Assembly (NCBI GenBank): GCA_002385735.1
Contig: DGEB01000020.1
Coordinates: 410 to 16,121 of the forward strand
Length of the DNA stretch: 15,712 nucleotides
Direction of reading: 5' to 3'
From: Peptococcaceae bacterium UBA3937
GTDB taxonomy: Bacteria > Bacillota > Peptococcia > DRI-13 > DTU073
Part shown: positions 1 through 8,388 of the stretch, one piece after another
How the letters are laid out: each line of letters begins with the position of its first letter
Numbering within the stretch: the stretch's first letter is position 1
The notes under the pieces: model-generated
What the model was told of the DNA's origin: nothing
Database searches by the model: none
What the model saw: the letters and a program-made list of their open reading frames with translations, nothing else
Translations under genes and position numbers: made by a program

Positions 1-2
1 GC

Positions 3-1112
3 TCTGAACCCACCCTCGTTAACTCCATGGAGAAAGATGTCTTGGGGGAAATAGCGAATATTTCCATGGGCTCAGCGGCTACCACCTTATCGGCTTTAGT
101 TGGGAAAAAAGTAGACATTACCACACCAAAGGTCAGCGTTTCCACAATTGAGGAGATTAAAGAGAAGTATTCCGACGCTTATTTTATCCTGAAGGTGAAT
201 TACAAAAAGGGTTTGGAAGGCACCAATATCCTGATCCTGCAAACTTATGATGTGGGCATCATAGTGGACCTGATGATGGGGGGAGACGGGACCAATCCGC
301 CTGCTGAATTAAACGACATCCACCTCAGTGCGGTAAGCGAAGCGATGAGTCAAATGATGGGGACATCTTCCACCTCTGTTTCGCAGTTGGTCAATAAACG
401 GATTGAGATCTTTTCCCCAATTTTTAAAGTATCCACCTTTGATGATGATGAGCTTTTTGAACAAGACGATGAAAAAGTGGTGTTCATTCGTTTCCAGTTG
501 GAAATTGCCGATCTGGTCGACAGTGAAATGATTCAGATTTTGCCCATTCCTTTTGCCAAGGCGATTGTTAATGAAATCATGAATATCAATATGTCTAATT
601 TGACTGAGATGAGCCCGGCGGCAAACACAGAAGCGACTCCTGCGGCTGCTTCTGCACCGTCCAAAAAGGGAAAGAGCGCACCGCCCGCACCGGAGGTCCA
701 ACCGGTTCCCGCGCCGGCTGCTGCTGCGGCTATCCCCACTGACCCGGTAGTGGCCAAAGCGACACCCGGCAGTACCGGTCCGGGTAAAAATATTGAAATA
801 GCGCCGGTTCAATTTCCTGATCTCAGCGCATCCGGCAATACCAAGAATGATTTGCCCAATATTGATTTAATCATGGACATTGCCCTGCAACTGTCCGTTG
901 AATTAGGAAGAACGAATAAAAAAATCAAGGACATCCTGGAGCTGACCAATGGCTCGATTATTGAACTGGATAAATTGGCCGGGGAACCGGTGGATATTCT
1001 AATTAACGGCAAGCTACTGGCCCATGGCGAAGTAGTGGTTATTGATGAAAACTTTGGCGTGCGTGTAACGGGAATCATTTCTCCGGAAGAAAGAGTAAAA
1101 AGTTTACGTTAA
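3..1112 (+). CDS. fliY: FliY flagellar motor switch phosphatase (5' end cut by window)
   Basis: FliY is a C-ring switch protein that also dephosphorylates CheY-P. The frame is open to the left edge, so the N-terminal peptide and true start lie outside. Numbering from the Met at base 27, a complete CheC-type active site is visible: D4, E8, N11 and P34 fit D-x3-E-x2-N-x22-P. A second copy has S101, E105 and P131 with the same spacing, but residue 108 is Ser where Asn is expected. Residues about 190-277 are a Pro/Ala-rich linker. Residues about 278-361 are a FliN/SpoA domain (LSVELGRTNKKIKDILEL, then PVDILINGKLLAHGEVVV), which mounts the protein in the C-ring. Fusion of CheC-like and FliN domains distinguishes FliY from FliN. 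fliM would be expected just upstream. Identification is firm; phosphatase activity of the second site is doubtful. Confidence 0.95.
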   Translation, partial: SEPTLVNSMEKDVLGEIANISMGSAATTLSALVGKKVDITTPKVSVSTIEEIKEKYSDAYFILKVNYKKGLEGTNILILQTYDVGIIVDLMMGGDGTNPPAELNDIHLSAVSEAMSQMMGTSSTSVSQLVNKRIEIFSPIFKVSTFDDDELFEQDDEKVVFIRFQLEIADLVDSEMIQILPIPFAKAIVNEIMNINMSNLTEMSPAANTEATPAAASAPSKKGKSAPPAPEVQPVPAPAAAAAIPTDPVVAKATPGSTGPGKNIEIAPVQFPDLSASGNTKNDLPNIDLIMDIALQLSVELGRTNKKIKDILELTNGSIIELDKLAGEPVDILINGKLLAHGEVVVIDENFGVRVTGIISPEERVKSLR

Positions 1113-1198
1113 GTAAGTTTTCCGTAACCAGATAAGAATTTTTTTAAGTATTGCTTTCTATTAGTATTAAGAATATTGTCAAATGGAGGTAAACGGCG

Positions 1199-1561
1199 AT
1201 GGGAAAACGTGTTCTGATTGTTGATGACGCGGCGTTTATGAGAATGATTCTTCGAGACATTTTAACGAAAAATGGGTATGAAGTAGTAGGCGAAGCTGAT
1301 AACGGTCAGACCGGTGTGGAAAAATACGCGGAATTGAAACCGGATTTAGTGACCATGGATATCACGATGCCTCATTTAGATGGAATTGCGGCCGTGACCG
1401 CGATTAAAAAGATTGATCCGAACGCACGGATAGTGATGTGCAGCGCGATGGGGCAGCAATCGATGGTGATTGAATCGATTAAAGCCGGAGCCCGTGATTT
1501 TATTGTCAAGCCCTTTCAACCGGAACGGGTGTTGGAAGCGGTTAAAAAAGCGTTAGCTTAG
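1199..1561 (+). CDS. cheY: CheY chemotaxis response regulator
   Basis: This is a single-domain receiver of 120 residues, the usual CheY length. CheY-P carries the chemoreceptor signal to the flagellar switch. The acidic pocket D9/D10, the phospho-acceptor D54 (in VTMDITMP), S82 and K104 (in FIVKPF) are all present, and there is no output domain. The start follows a good ribosome site (GGAGGT at 1185-1190, 8 bases from the ATG). It lies 86 bases after fliY, whose product should dephosphorylate it; this adjacency is as in Bacillus. No kinase gene cheA is in the window, so the kinase must be encoded elsewhere. The AT-rich gap before cheY has no convincing promoter. Confidence 0.96.
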   Translation: MGKRVLIVDDAAFMRMILRDILTKNGYEVVGEADNGQTGVEKYAELKPDLVTMDITMPHLDGIAAVTAIKKIDPNARIVMCSAMGQQSMVIESIKAGARDFIVKPFQPERVLEAVKKALA

Positions 1562-1589
1562 ATCTTTGTTCGATAAATTTGGAGGAGAG

Positions 1590-2120
1590 ATGGATAATAT
1601 TTTGATTTTTTTATCAGCAATGGAGAATGAATCCACCGCAGTGCAAAACGTGATGGAATTGCCCAGTACGGGGGCGTTACTGTTTCGTATTGTCTTAAGT
1701 TTATTAATCATTGTGTTTGTGGTCTATTTCGTTCTCCGGATTATTAACCAGCAGCAAAAGCTCAGGGATAACCAGAGAAAATGGGTTAAAATCCTTGACT
1801 ATCAGCCACTGGGCACGAATCGTGGTTTGTATCTGATGGAGTTGTACGACATCACTTGTATTGTGGCCGTTTCTGATGGGGAAATCAAGATATTAAAGGA
1901 GCTTGATACCACAAGCAACAAATGGCGCGAAATACAAGAACAGCTCCAGGAGCTCGATACGATCGTTCCGTCCGGGGTAATCAAATTTTTGCAATCCAAA
2001 CTTCCGCACAAGAACAAAATCGACAGCCAGAAGTATTTCCAGCAACAGTTGGCGGAACAGCTTCGAAAGAGTGAACATCTCTCCCAGGAAATCCTCAAGG
2101 GGAGGGAAACGGATGAATAA
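1590..2120 (+). CDS. fliO: FliO flagellar export assembly protein
   Basis: FliO (called FliZ in Bacillus) is a small bitopic membrane protein that helps assemble the FliP ring of the type III export gate. The 176-residue product has a short polar N-terminus, one membrane segment at about residues 29-50 (rich in L, I, V and F), then a basic stretch and a soluble domain ([35 protein letters not shown]) typical of FliO. The C-terminal third is Gln/Lys/Glu-rich and probably helical. I chose ATG 1590 because GGAGG lies at 1581-1585; a TTG at 1566 in the same frame has no ribosome site, and ATG 1620 is a weaker alternative. There is no cleavable signal peptide of the kind seen in Bacillus FliZ. The end overlaps fliP by 8 bases. 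The assignment rests on architecture and position, because FliO sequences diverge greatly. Confidence 0.85.
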   Translation: MDNILIFLSAMENESTAVQNVMELPSTGALLFRIVLSLLIIVFVVYFVLRIINQQQKLRDNQRKWVKILDYQPLGTNRGLYLMELYDITCIVAVSDGEIKILKELDTTSNKWREIQEQLQELDTIVPSGVIKFLQSKLPHKNKIDSQKYFQQQLAEQLRKSEHLSQEILKGRETDE

Positions 2121-2880
2121 AAGCAAGCACAAAAAGATATGGCTGGCCTTAGTTTTATTCGTGTTACTCCTTTCCCTTACGGCGGAGGTTTTCGCCACTC
2201 CCATCGCCTTACCCAAAATCGGCCTGGAAGTAGATTCTGCGGAAGAACCGCAGGACGTAGTCCTGTCCTTACAAATCCTGGGCATTTTGACGGTATTGAC
2301 CCTTGCTCCGGCGATTTTGATTTTAATGACTTCTTTTACACGGATTATCGTGGTGTTTGCTTTTTTACGGAACGCACTGGCCACCCAACAAATGCCTCCT
2401 AATCAGGTGTTAATCGGGTTGGCGCTCTTCCTGACCTTTTTTACCATGGCGCCCGTATGGCAAGAGATTAATCAAGAGGCGCTGCAGCCGTATTTAAACA
2501 AGGAGATTAGCCAGCAGGTCGCTTATCAAAACGCCGTTAGCCCTTTGCGGGAATTTATGCTGAAGCAGACCAGGGAAAAGGATTTGGCCTTGTTTGTGAA
2601 CCTGTCCCAAATGGCTAAACCGGAAAGCCCCGAGCAGATCCCGACCCACGTGCTGGTGCCTGCTTTTGCCATCAGCGAATTAAAGACGGCTTTCCAAATC
2701 GGCTTCATCCTGTACCTGCCCTTTATCATTATTGACATGGTGGTCGCAAGTACTCTAATGTCCATGGGCATGATGATGCTGCCCCCGATGATGATTTCCC
2801 TGCCTTTTAAGCTATTGCTCTTTATTTTAGTCGACGGCTGGAATCTGGTGGTGCAGTCCCTGATTATGAGTTTTCGCTGA
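2113..2880 (+). CDS. fliP: FliP flagellar export gate protein
   Basis: FliP forms the five-subunit core ring of the flagellar type III export gate in the plasma membrane. The 255-residue product starts with a Lys-rich n-region and hydrophobic core (residues 1-28) ending in EVFATP, a plausible cleavable signal as known for FliP. The family hallmark follows ([20 protein letters not shown], then [17 protein letters not shown]). The last third holds the conserved [19 protein letters not shown] and a Met-rich [20 protein letters not shown] block. The start was placed at ATG 2113 with GGGAGG 7 bases upstream; an upstream in-frame start at 2071 would add 14 polar residues before the signal and deepen the overlap with fliO. 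It lies 17 bases before fliQ. Confidence 0.95.
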   Translation: MNKSKHKKIWLALVLFVLLLSLTAEVFATPIALPKIGLEVDSAEEPQDVVLSLQILGILTVLTLAPAILILMTSFTRIIVVFAFLRNALATQQMPPNQVLIGLALFLTFFTMAPVWQEINQEALQPYLNKEISQQVAYQNAVSPLREFMLKQTREKDLALFVNLSQMAKPESPEQIPTHVLVPAFAISELKTAFQIGFILYLPFIIIDMVVASTLMSMGMMMLPPMMISLPFKLLLFILVDGWNLVVQSLIMSFR

Positions 2881-2897
2881 GAAAGTAAGGTGTTTCG

Positions 2898-3167
2898 ATG
2901 ACACAGGATTTTATTGTTTTTATCGCGAAAGAAGCAGTATATACCACCTTGTTGTTGTCCGGACCTTTATTGGGGTCTAGTTTGCTGGTGGGTTTATTGA
3001 TTAGTATCTTTCAGGCCACAACGCAAATCCAGGAGCAGACGCTTACCTTTGTGCCTAAGATTGTCGTCGTGTTCATTAGTTTAGTCATTTTCGGTCCCTG
3101 GATGCTGAATCTATTAATTGCTTTCACCACGAACATCATTTCCACGCTCCCTCAGCTCATGTATTGA
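2898..3167 (+). CDS. fliQ: FliQ flagellar export gate protein
   Basis: FliQ is the small two-helix subunit that packs around the FliP/FliR core of the export gate. The product is 89 residues, the standard family length, with two membrane hairpin segments (about residues 14-38 and 50-75) joined by the conserved loop FQATTQIQEQTLTFVPK. A ribosome site AAGGTG (2887-2892) precedes the ATG. The last codons (QLMY and stop) fall inside a 23-bp tandem duplication, so the same TATTGA string recurs 23 bases downstream. The duplication does not alter the protein. Confidence 0.96.
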   Translation: MTQDFIVFIAKEAVYTTLLLSGPLLGSSLLVGLLISIFQATTQIQEQTLTFVPKIVVVFISLVIFGPWMLNLLIAFTTNIISTLPQLMY

Positions 3168-3199
3168 AGCAACTTTAGCTCATGTATTGAAGCAACTTT
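3154..3199 (+). repeat. Perfect 23-bp tandem duplication across the fliQ stop
   Basis: Two identical 23-base units abut at 3154-3176 and 3177-3199. Each begins AGCTCATGTATTGAAG and ends CAACTTT. The first unit carries the last four sense codons and the stop of fliQ; the second is noncoding. Perfect identity with no spacer indicates a recent slippage or duplication event. It partly accounts for the 126-base fliQ-fliR gap, long for this operon. Confidence 0.95.
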
Positions 3200-3293
3200 C
3201 CGGAGAGTGCAGGGAAGAAAAGGGATCAATAAAGAAAAGTAATTAGGGATAGTCATTAGGGAAAGATGAAACGGTAGGAGACAAGGATGCAGG

Positions 3294-4070
3294 ATGGATG
3301 TTTTAGCCGGCTTTTTAGCGGAATCAAATCGCTTTTTCCTGTTGTTGGCCAGGTTTTGCGGGATTACCTTTATCCCGGTCTTTAATACGCGCAACATTCC
3401 GGTCCAATGGCGGGTCTGGTTTCTGTTCCTTTTGACCTTTTTTGGCTGGATGATGGGGTTGGCCGAGAACGCTCCGGCGCTGGAACAGTTAGGTTCCTAC
3501 ACCTTTACGCTTTTAATGGAGCTTTTTACCGGGCTGACCCTGGCCTTTATTGTCCAGCTTGTTTTCGCCGCTGTGCAGTTGGCCGGTCAGATTATCGACA
3601 CCCAAATGGGTTTTGGAATGATGAATGTGGTGGACCCTTTAAGCGGGACGCAAGCGCCGCTGTTGGGCAATTTTAAATACATTTTAGCTATTCTGGTTTT
3701 TTTACAAATTGACGGGCATCATTTGTTTATTCAAGCGGTTTATGACAGTTACCGGGTCTTTCCGGTGGGAGAATCCTTTTTGTTAAGTCCGAACTTTATA
3801 CCCAGTTTCGTGCTCTACTTTGGCAATGTTTTTCTTATTGGCTGCAAGCTGGGGATGCCCATTGTGGGCACCTTGCTGGTTACGGATTTTGTCCTGGGGG
3901 TTATGGCGCGGACCGTGCCGCAGATGAACATTTTTATGGTCGGCTTACAGGTTAAAATCCTGATTGGCTTTTTTGTCCTTTTGGTTACGGTTCCGCTCTT
4001 TATCTATTTGTTAAATACTTCCTTTAGTGACCTGTTTACGAAAATCTACGAAATAATCCAATACAAGTGA
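3294..4070 (+). CDS. fliR: FliR flagellar export gate protein
   Basis: FliR is the single-copy subunit that completes the FliP5-FliQ4-FliR1 export gate. The 258-residue protein is hydrophobic throughout, with about six membrane segments. It carries the family signature at about residues 98-128 (AGQIIDTQMGFGMMNVVDP, then a GNF motif before another membrane helix), plus the late conserved stretch ARTVPQMNIFMVGLQVKI and a final helix near residues 220-245. ATG 3294 is preceded by AAGG at 3283-3286. A second ATG at 3287, out of frame, sits in the same leader. The gene is one base from a possible flhB start at 4072 and 19 bases from the preferred one. Confidence 0.95.
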   Translation: MDVLAGFLAESNRFFLLLARFCGITFIPVFNTRNIPVQWRVWFLFLLTFFGWMMGLAENAPALEQLGSYTFTLLMELFTGLTLAFIVQLVFAAVQLAGQIIDTQMGFGMMNVVDPLSGTQAPLLGNFKYILAILVFLQIDGHHLFIQAVYDSYRVFPVGESFLLSPNFIPSFVLYFGNVFLIGCKLGMPIVGTLLVTDFVLGVMARTVPQMNIFMVGLQVKILIGFFVLLVTVPLFIYLLNTSFSDLFTKIYEIIQYK

Positions 4071-4089
4071 AATGATAAGGAATTCGTCT

Positions 4090-5175
4090 ATGTTGGATTT
4101 AAAAGAGTTTAAAATTAATTTACAGTTGTTTGCCGGGGAAAAAACCGAAAAAGCCACGCCGCGCCGAAGGCAGGAAGCGCGGAAAAAGGGACAGGTTGTC
4201 AAGAGCAACGAAATCATCACTGTGGTGGTTCTGGCTTTGACCCTGGTCACCTTAAGGTATTGGATTCCCTTCTGCCTGCGGCTGTATAGGGATTTTTTCC
4301 AAAAGGTCCTGTCCTATGGAGTCATGGAATTCACCGTCGCCAACGTCTTCCCGTTGCTTTTGGAAATGCTGTTGCTTCTTTTGGCCATCGCCGGCCCCAT
4401 CCTGCTCGTGGCGATGGTGGCGGGCTTTTTGGCCAACATCCTTCAAATCGGCTTTTTGGTTACCACCGAGTCCTTAAAAATTGATTTTAACCGGCTGAAT
4501 CCGGTTAACGGTATGAAGCGGATTTTTTCCAAGCGGGCCTTAGCCGAACTGGTGAAAACCTTGTTTAAGACTTTTTTGGTCGGTTTTGTGGCCTTCTCTT
4601 TCCTGTACCGGGAATTGCCCCGTTTGATGGTGCTGATGGATTATAATGTTCCTGCTTCGTTAGGGATTGTGGGCGACGTCACCTACGCCATCGGCTGGCG
4701 GGTTTTGGCGGTCTTGCTGGTAATCGCGGTGGCGGACTACGGCTTTCAGTATTACGACTACGAGCAGTCCCTGAAGATGAGCAAGCAAGAAATTAAAGAA
4801 GAATTAAAACAGACAGAAGGAGATCCGCATGTTAAAGCAGAAATAAAAGCTAGACAGCGGCAAATGGCGACCCGCCGGATGATGCAGGAAGTACCCCAGG
4901 CGACGGTGGTCATTACCAACCCGACCCACTATGCGGTGGCGTTAAAGTACGAGCAGGACATGCCGGCACCGGTGGTGGTAGCGAAAGGGCAGGATTTCAT
5001 GGCCCAGCGGATCAAAACCCTGGCGATGGACCATGATGTGACCATTGTGGAAAATAAATCTTTGGCCCGGGCTTTATACCAGCAAGTGGAAATCGGCGAA
5101 CCGATTCCGGAGGAATTGTATAAAGCGATTGCCGAAATCCTGGCTTATGTGTATCGACTAAAAGGTCATTTTTAG
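4090..5175 (+). CDS. flhB: FlhB flagellar export substrate-specificity switch protein
   Basis: FlhB is the membrane component that switches export from rod/hook to filament subunits after self-cleavage. The preferred 361-residue form starts at ATG 4090 (MLDLKEFKINLQLF), with AAGG at 4077-4080 nine bases upstream; ATG 4072 would add six residues but has no ribosome site. The N-terminus has the family signature FAGEKTEKATPRRRQEARKK, then four membrane segments between about residues 40 and 220. The cytoplasmic domain contains NPTH (N277-P278), the self-cleavage site, with the typical context VVITNPTHYAVALKY. All features for autocleavage are intact. It is followed by flhA after 22 bases. Confidence 0.95.
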   Translation: MLDLKEFKINLQLFAGEKTEKATPRRRQEARKKGQVVKSNEIITVVVLALTLVTLRYWIPFCLRLYRDFFQKVLSYGVMEFTVANVFPLLLEMLLLLLAIAGPILLVAMVAGFLANILQIGFLVTTESLKIDFNRLNPVNGMKRIFSKRALAELVKTLFKTFLVGFVAFSFLYRELPRLMVLMDYNVPASLGIVGDVTYAIGWRVLAVLLVIAVADYGFQYYDYEQSLKMSKQEIKEELKQTEGDPHVKAEIKARQRQMATRRMMQEVPQATVVITNPTHYAVALKYEQDMPAPVVVAKGQDFMAQRIKTLAMDHDVTIVENKSLARALYQQVEIGEPIPEELYKAIAEILAYVYRLKGHF

Positions 5176-5197
5176 CAGCGATTAAGGAGCGATCTGG

Positions 5198-7267
5198 ATG
5201 GCACAGCCTATGCTTTCGAATAATATGATTAGCCGTCATACCGATATTATTGTGGCCTTAGGGATAATCTCGATTGTCATTATGATGATTATTCCCCTGC
5301 CCACGGCCTTATTGGACGTGTTAATCGTTTTTAATATTACCTGTTCCTTGACGATTCTGTTGGTTTCCATGTATAACAAGGAACCGCTTGATTTGTCGGT
5401 TTTTCCTTCCTTGTTGCTGGTGATGACCCTTTACCGCCTGGCTTTAAACGTGTCTTCCACCAGGTTAATCCTTTTAAATGCCGACGCCGGAAGGGTTATT
5501 GAGCAATTTGGCCAGTTTGTGGTAGGGGGCAACGTTTTTGTCGGCTTTGTTATTTTCTTAATCTTAGTAATCATTCAATTTATCGTTATAACCAAAGGCG
5601 CCGAACGGGTGGCGGAAGTAGCCGCCCGGTTCACCCTTGATGCGATGCCGGGTAAACAGATGAGTATTGATGCGGATTTGAACGCAGGTCTCATCACGGA
5701 AGACGAAGCCCGGGAGAGAAGAATGAAAATCCAGCGGGAAGCCGATTTCTACGGGGCGATGGATGGTGCCAGTAAATTCGTCAAGGGGGATGCCATTGCC
5801 GGGATTATCATTGTGATCATCAATGTCCTCGGGGGCATGGCTGTGGGCCTTTTCCAAAAAGACATGGGCGGCATTCAGGAAGTGGCTCAGGTCTACACCC
5901 TGCTTACCGTGGGGGACGGCCTGGTTTGTCAAATCCCGGCCCTGTTGCTTTCCACCGCCACCGGTATCATTGTGACCCGGGCGGCTTCCGAGCATAGCCT
6001 GGGGGAAGATTTGACCAGTCAAATTTTTTCCAATCCGAAAGTGATGGCTATTGCTTCCGGCGTGTTGTGTTTTTTGGCGATGGTTCCCGGCCTGCCCAAA
6101 CTGCCTTTCCTGCTTTTGGGCATCCTGGCGGGAGTTTTAGCTTATTCCCTGTACAAGCGTGATAAGTACCTGCAACAGGAAGCTGCGGTCACCCCGGAAA
6201 GCCTGGAAGCGACGGAAATGAAAAAGCCGGACAGCGTGTATTCCTTACTGCAGGTTGATCCGGTGGAACTGGAGATGGGTTATGGATTAATTCCCCTGGT
6301 TGATACCGGTCAGGGTGGCGATTTACTGGAGCGAATCGTGATGATCCGCCGGCAATGCGCCCTGGAGCTTGGTTTGGTCATCCCGCCCATCCGGGTGCGG
6401 GATAATATGCAACTGGCTCCCAATAACTATGTGCTCAAGTTAAGAGGAGTTCCCCTGGCGCAGGGCGAAATTATGCTTAATCAATATCTTGCCATGGGTG
6501 GGGAAGGCGATTTGCCGGGTATTCCCACCAAGGAGCCGGCTTTTGGACTGCCGGCCGTTTGGATCGGGCCTTCTTTACGGGAACAAGCCGAATTAAGCGG
6601 GTTTACGGTGGTGGACCCGCCTTCGGTTTTGGCGACCCATATCACGGAATTCTTGAAAAATAATGCTCCGGATATCTTAAGTCGGCAGGATGTTAAGGGC
6701 TTGTTGGATAATTTAAAAAAGGAGTACCCGGCGGTGGTGGAGGAGGTTGTTCCCAATTTACTCTCGCTGGCGGAAGTGCATAAAGTGTTGGCCAATTTGC
6801 TGCGGGAGCGCATTCCCATCCGGGATCTGGTGTTGATTTTGGAGGCCCTGGGGGATTGGAGCCCTTACACGAAAGATCCGGATTTGCTTACGGAATATGT
6901 GCGGCAGAAGCTGGCCCGGCAAATTGCCCAACTCTATACCGATGATCAGGGGAAAATTAATTGCCTGACCCTCGATCCCCGGTTGGAACAAATCATTGCC
7001 GAAAGCATTCAATCCGGTGAACATGGCCATTACCTGGCTATTGACCCTGCCACCGGACAGTTCATTATCCAGGAATTAGCCGGCATGCTGGAGAAAAAAG
7101 GCTTTTTGGGCAAGCAATTGGTGGTGCTTACTTCATCCTCGATCCGAATGTACTTTAGAAAACTGGTGGAAAGATACATGCCGGCAATACCGATTCTCTC
7201 CTTTAATGAAATACCTGCTAATGTGGAAATAGAATCGTTAGGGATGGTGAAGATTAATGCGGGTTAA
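5198..7267 (+). CDS. flhA: FlhA flagellar export gate protein
   Basis: FlhA is the large nonameric export-gate component that docks chaperone-substrate complexes and couples export to proton flow. The product has 689 residues, normal for the family. The N-terminal half has about eight membrane segments, with the FHIPEP-family signature at residues 133-164 (KGAERVAEVAARF, LDAMPGKQMSIDADLNAG). The cytoplasmic domain runs from about residue 345, after a linker, and ends in KINAG. AAGGAG at 5184-5189 sets the start, 8 bases before the ATG. The stop overlaps the flhF start by 11 bases, so the two are probably translationally coupled. Confidence 0.97.
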   Translation: MAQPMLSNNMISRHTDIIVALGIISIVIMMIIPLPTALLDVLIVFNITCSLTILLVSMYNKEPLDLSVFPSLLLVMTLYRLALNVSSTRLILLNADAGRVIEQFGQFVVGGNVFVGFVIFLILVIIQFIVITKGAERVAEVAARFTLDAMPGKQMSIDADLNAGLITEDEARERRMKIQREADFYGAMDGASKFVKGDAIAGIIIVIINVLGGMAVGLFQKDMGGIQEVAQVYTLLTVGDGLVCQIPALLLSTATGIIVTRAASEHSLGEDLTSQIFSNPKVMAIASGVLCFLAMVPGLPKLPFLLLGILAGVLAYSLYKRDKYLQQEAAVTPESLEATEMKKPDSVYSLLQVDPVELEMGYGLIPLVDTGQGGDLLERIVMIRRQCALELGLVIPPIRVRDNMQLAPNNYVLKLRGVPLAQGEIMLNQYLAMGGEGDLPGIPTKEPAFGLPAVWIGPSLREQAELSGFTVVDPPSVLATHITEFLKNNAPDILSRQDVKGLLDNLKKEYPAVVEEVVPNLLSLAEVHKVLANLLRERIPIRDLVLILEALGDWSPYTKDPDLLTEYVRQKLARQIAQLYTDDQGKINCLTLDPRLEQIIAESIQSGEHGHYLAIDPATGQFIIQELAGMLEKKGFLGKQLVVLTSSSIRMYFRKLVERYMPAIPILSFNEIPANVEIESLGMVKINAG

Positions 7268-8384
7268 AAGGATTGTGGCCCTGAATATGCACGAAGCGAT
7301 GGAAAAGATCAAAGCCGAACTGGGGAATGACGCGGTCATTTTACATACTCGCTATTTTAAGGAGGGCGGCTTTTTAGGTCTCTTCCGGAAAAACTACGTC
7401 GAAGTTACCGCAGCGGTCGAAAACAATCCGCATGAAGTCAACCCCCCGCCTAGTATTGAAGTGGCGGCAGGGGTTCCGGTGCAGCTCGCGGAAAAGCTGA
7501 AAATGACTACCACTGTGAACAGCGAATTGTCGGAAATGCGGAACATGATGAAGGAAATGTCTTCTCTTTTGGAAAACATCGGACAGCCCCGGTTTCCCAA
7601 AATCGGGCAATCCCTGTATCAACGGATGCGGAAATGGGAAGTCGACGATAAAGTCAGCCAGCAAGTGGTAAAGTGCACCATCGATGAATACGCCAAATCT
7701 CCAGTGCAGACACCGGAGGAATTAAACAAGATCTTTTTCGCGAATCTTTTAAAACAAATCAAAAAAATGAAATACACTCCCCAGCCCAGTAAGAAGGAAA
7801 ACAGCCGGGTGCTGGCCTTTATCGGCCCGACCGGTGTGGGTAAGACCACCACCATCGCGAAGTTGGCGGCCATGAGCGCGGTTGTGGAGCGGAAGAAAAC
7901 GGCTTTAATCACCGTGGATACCTACCGGATTGCCGCCGTGGAACAATTAAAAACGGTGGGGGAAATTATGAACGTGCCGGTGAAGGTTATCTTTACGCCG
8001 GAAAACCTTCAGCAGACCGTGGCGGAGATGAGTGACCAGGAAATGATTTATATTGATACGGCCGGGCGCAGCCATAAAAATGAAACCCAGGTCCGTGAAT
8101 TAAAGGAGTATCTGGAAAATGCGCAAGCCGACGATATCTTTCTGGTATTGTCCAGCACCAGCAAGTATCAGGACTTATGTGACATTTTAGATACTTATCG
8201 GGACATTAACATAACCAGCATTATTTTCACCAAACTGGACGAAACATCCAATTACGGCCCGATTTATAACATTGCCTGCAAGGAAAAGTACGCGATTTCG
8301 TATTTTACCACTGGCCAAAACATTCCCGATGACATTGAAGTTGCCGATCCGATCAAACTTGTGCAAATGTTAATGAAGGAGTAG
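7257..8384 (+). CDS. flhF: FlhF SRP-type GTPase for flagellar placement
   Basis: FlhF is a membrane-associated GTPase of the signal-recognition-particle family that sets where flagella form. The 375-residue protein starts with the family B-domain (MRVKRIVALNMHEAMEKIK). A variable linker and a helical N-domain follow, then the G-domain. Visible motifs are the P-loop GPTGVGKTTT at 190-199, DTYRIAAVEQLK at 221-232, DTAGRSHKN at 267-275, TKLDET at 325-330, and the closing loop TTGQNIPDDIEVA. All nucleotide-binding motifs are intact. Translation probably starts within the flhA end (GGTGA at 7246-7250). flhG begins 4 bases after its stop, matching their known partnership. Confidence 0.96.
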   Translation: MRVKRIVALNMHEAMEKIKAELGNDAVILHTRYFKEGGFLGLFRKNYVEVTAAVENNPHEVNPPPSIEVAAGVPVQLAEKLKMTTTVNSELSEMRNMMKEMSSLLENIGQPRFPKIGQSLYQRMRKWEVDDKVSQQVVKCTIDEYAKSPVQTPEELNKIFFANLLKQIKKMKYTPQPSKKENSRVLAFIGPTGVGKTTTIAKLAAMSAVVERKKTALITVDTYRIAAVEQLKTVGEIMNVPVKVIFTPENLQQTVAEMSDQEMIYIDTAGRSHKNETQVRELKEYLENAQADDIFLVLSSTSKYQDLCDILDTYRDINITSIIFTKLDETSNYGPIYNIACKEKYAISYFTTGQNIPDDIEVADPIKLVQMLMKE

Positions 8385-8388
8385 CTAT

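Noticed and set aside
1113..1198. Possible promoter between fliY and cheY (TTGCTT at 1151, TATTGT at 1174)
   Set aside because: The -10 matches poorly and no extended element is present; AT-rich sequence gives such matches by chance.
3287..3388. Short frame starting at ATG 3287 and overlapping fliR
   Set aside because: The AAGG directly abuts the ATG, too close to act, and only about 32 codons follow with no recognisable feature.
3407..3676. Open frame of 89 codons within fliR (+ strand)
   Set aside because: It lies wholly inside fliR in another frame, with no family resemblance. The protein pattern of fliR is unambiguous.
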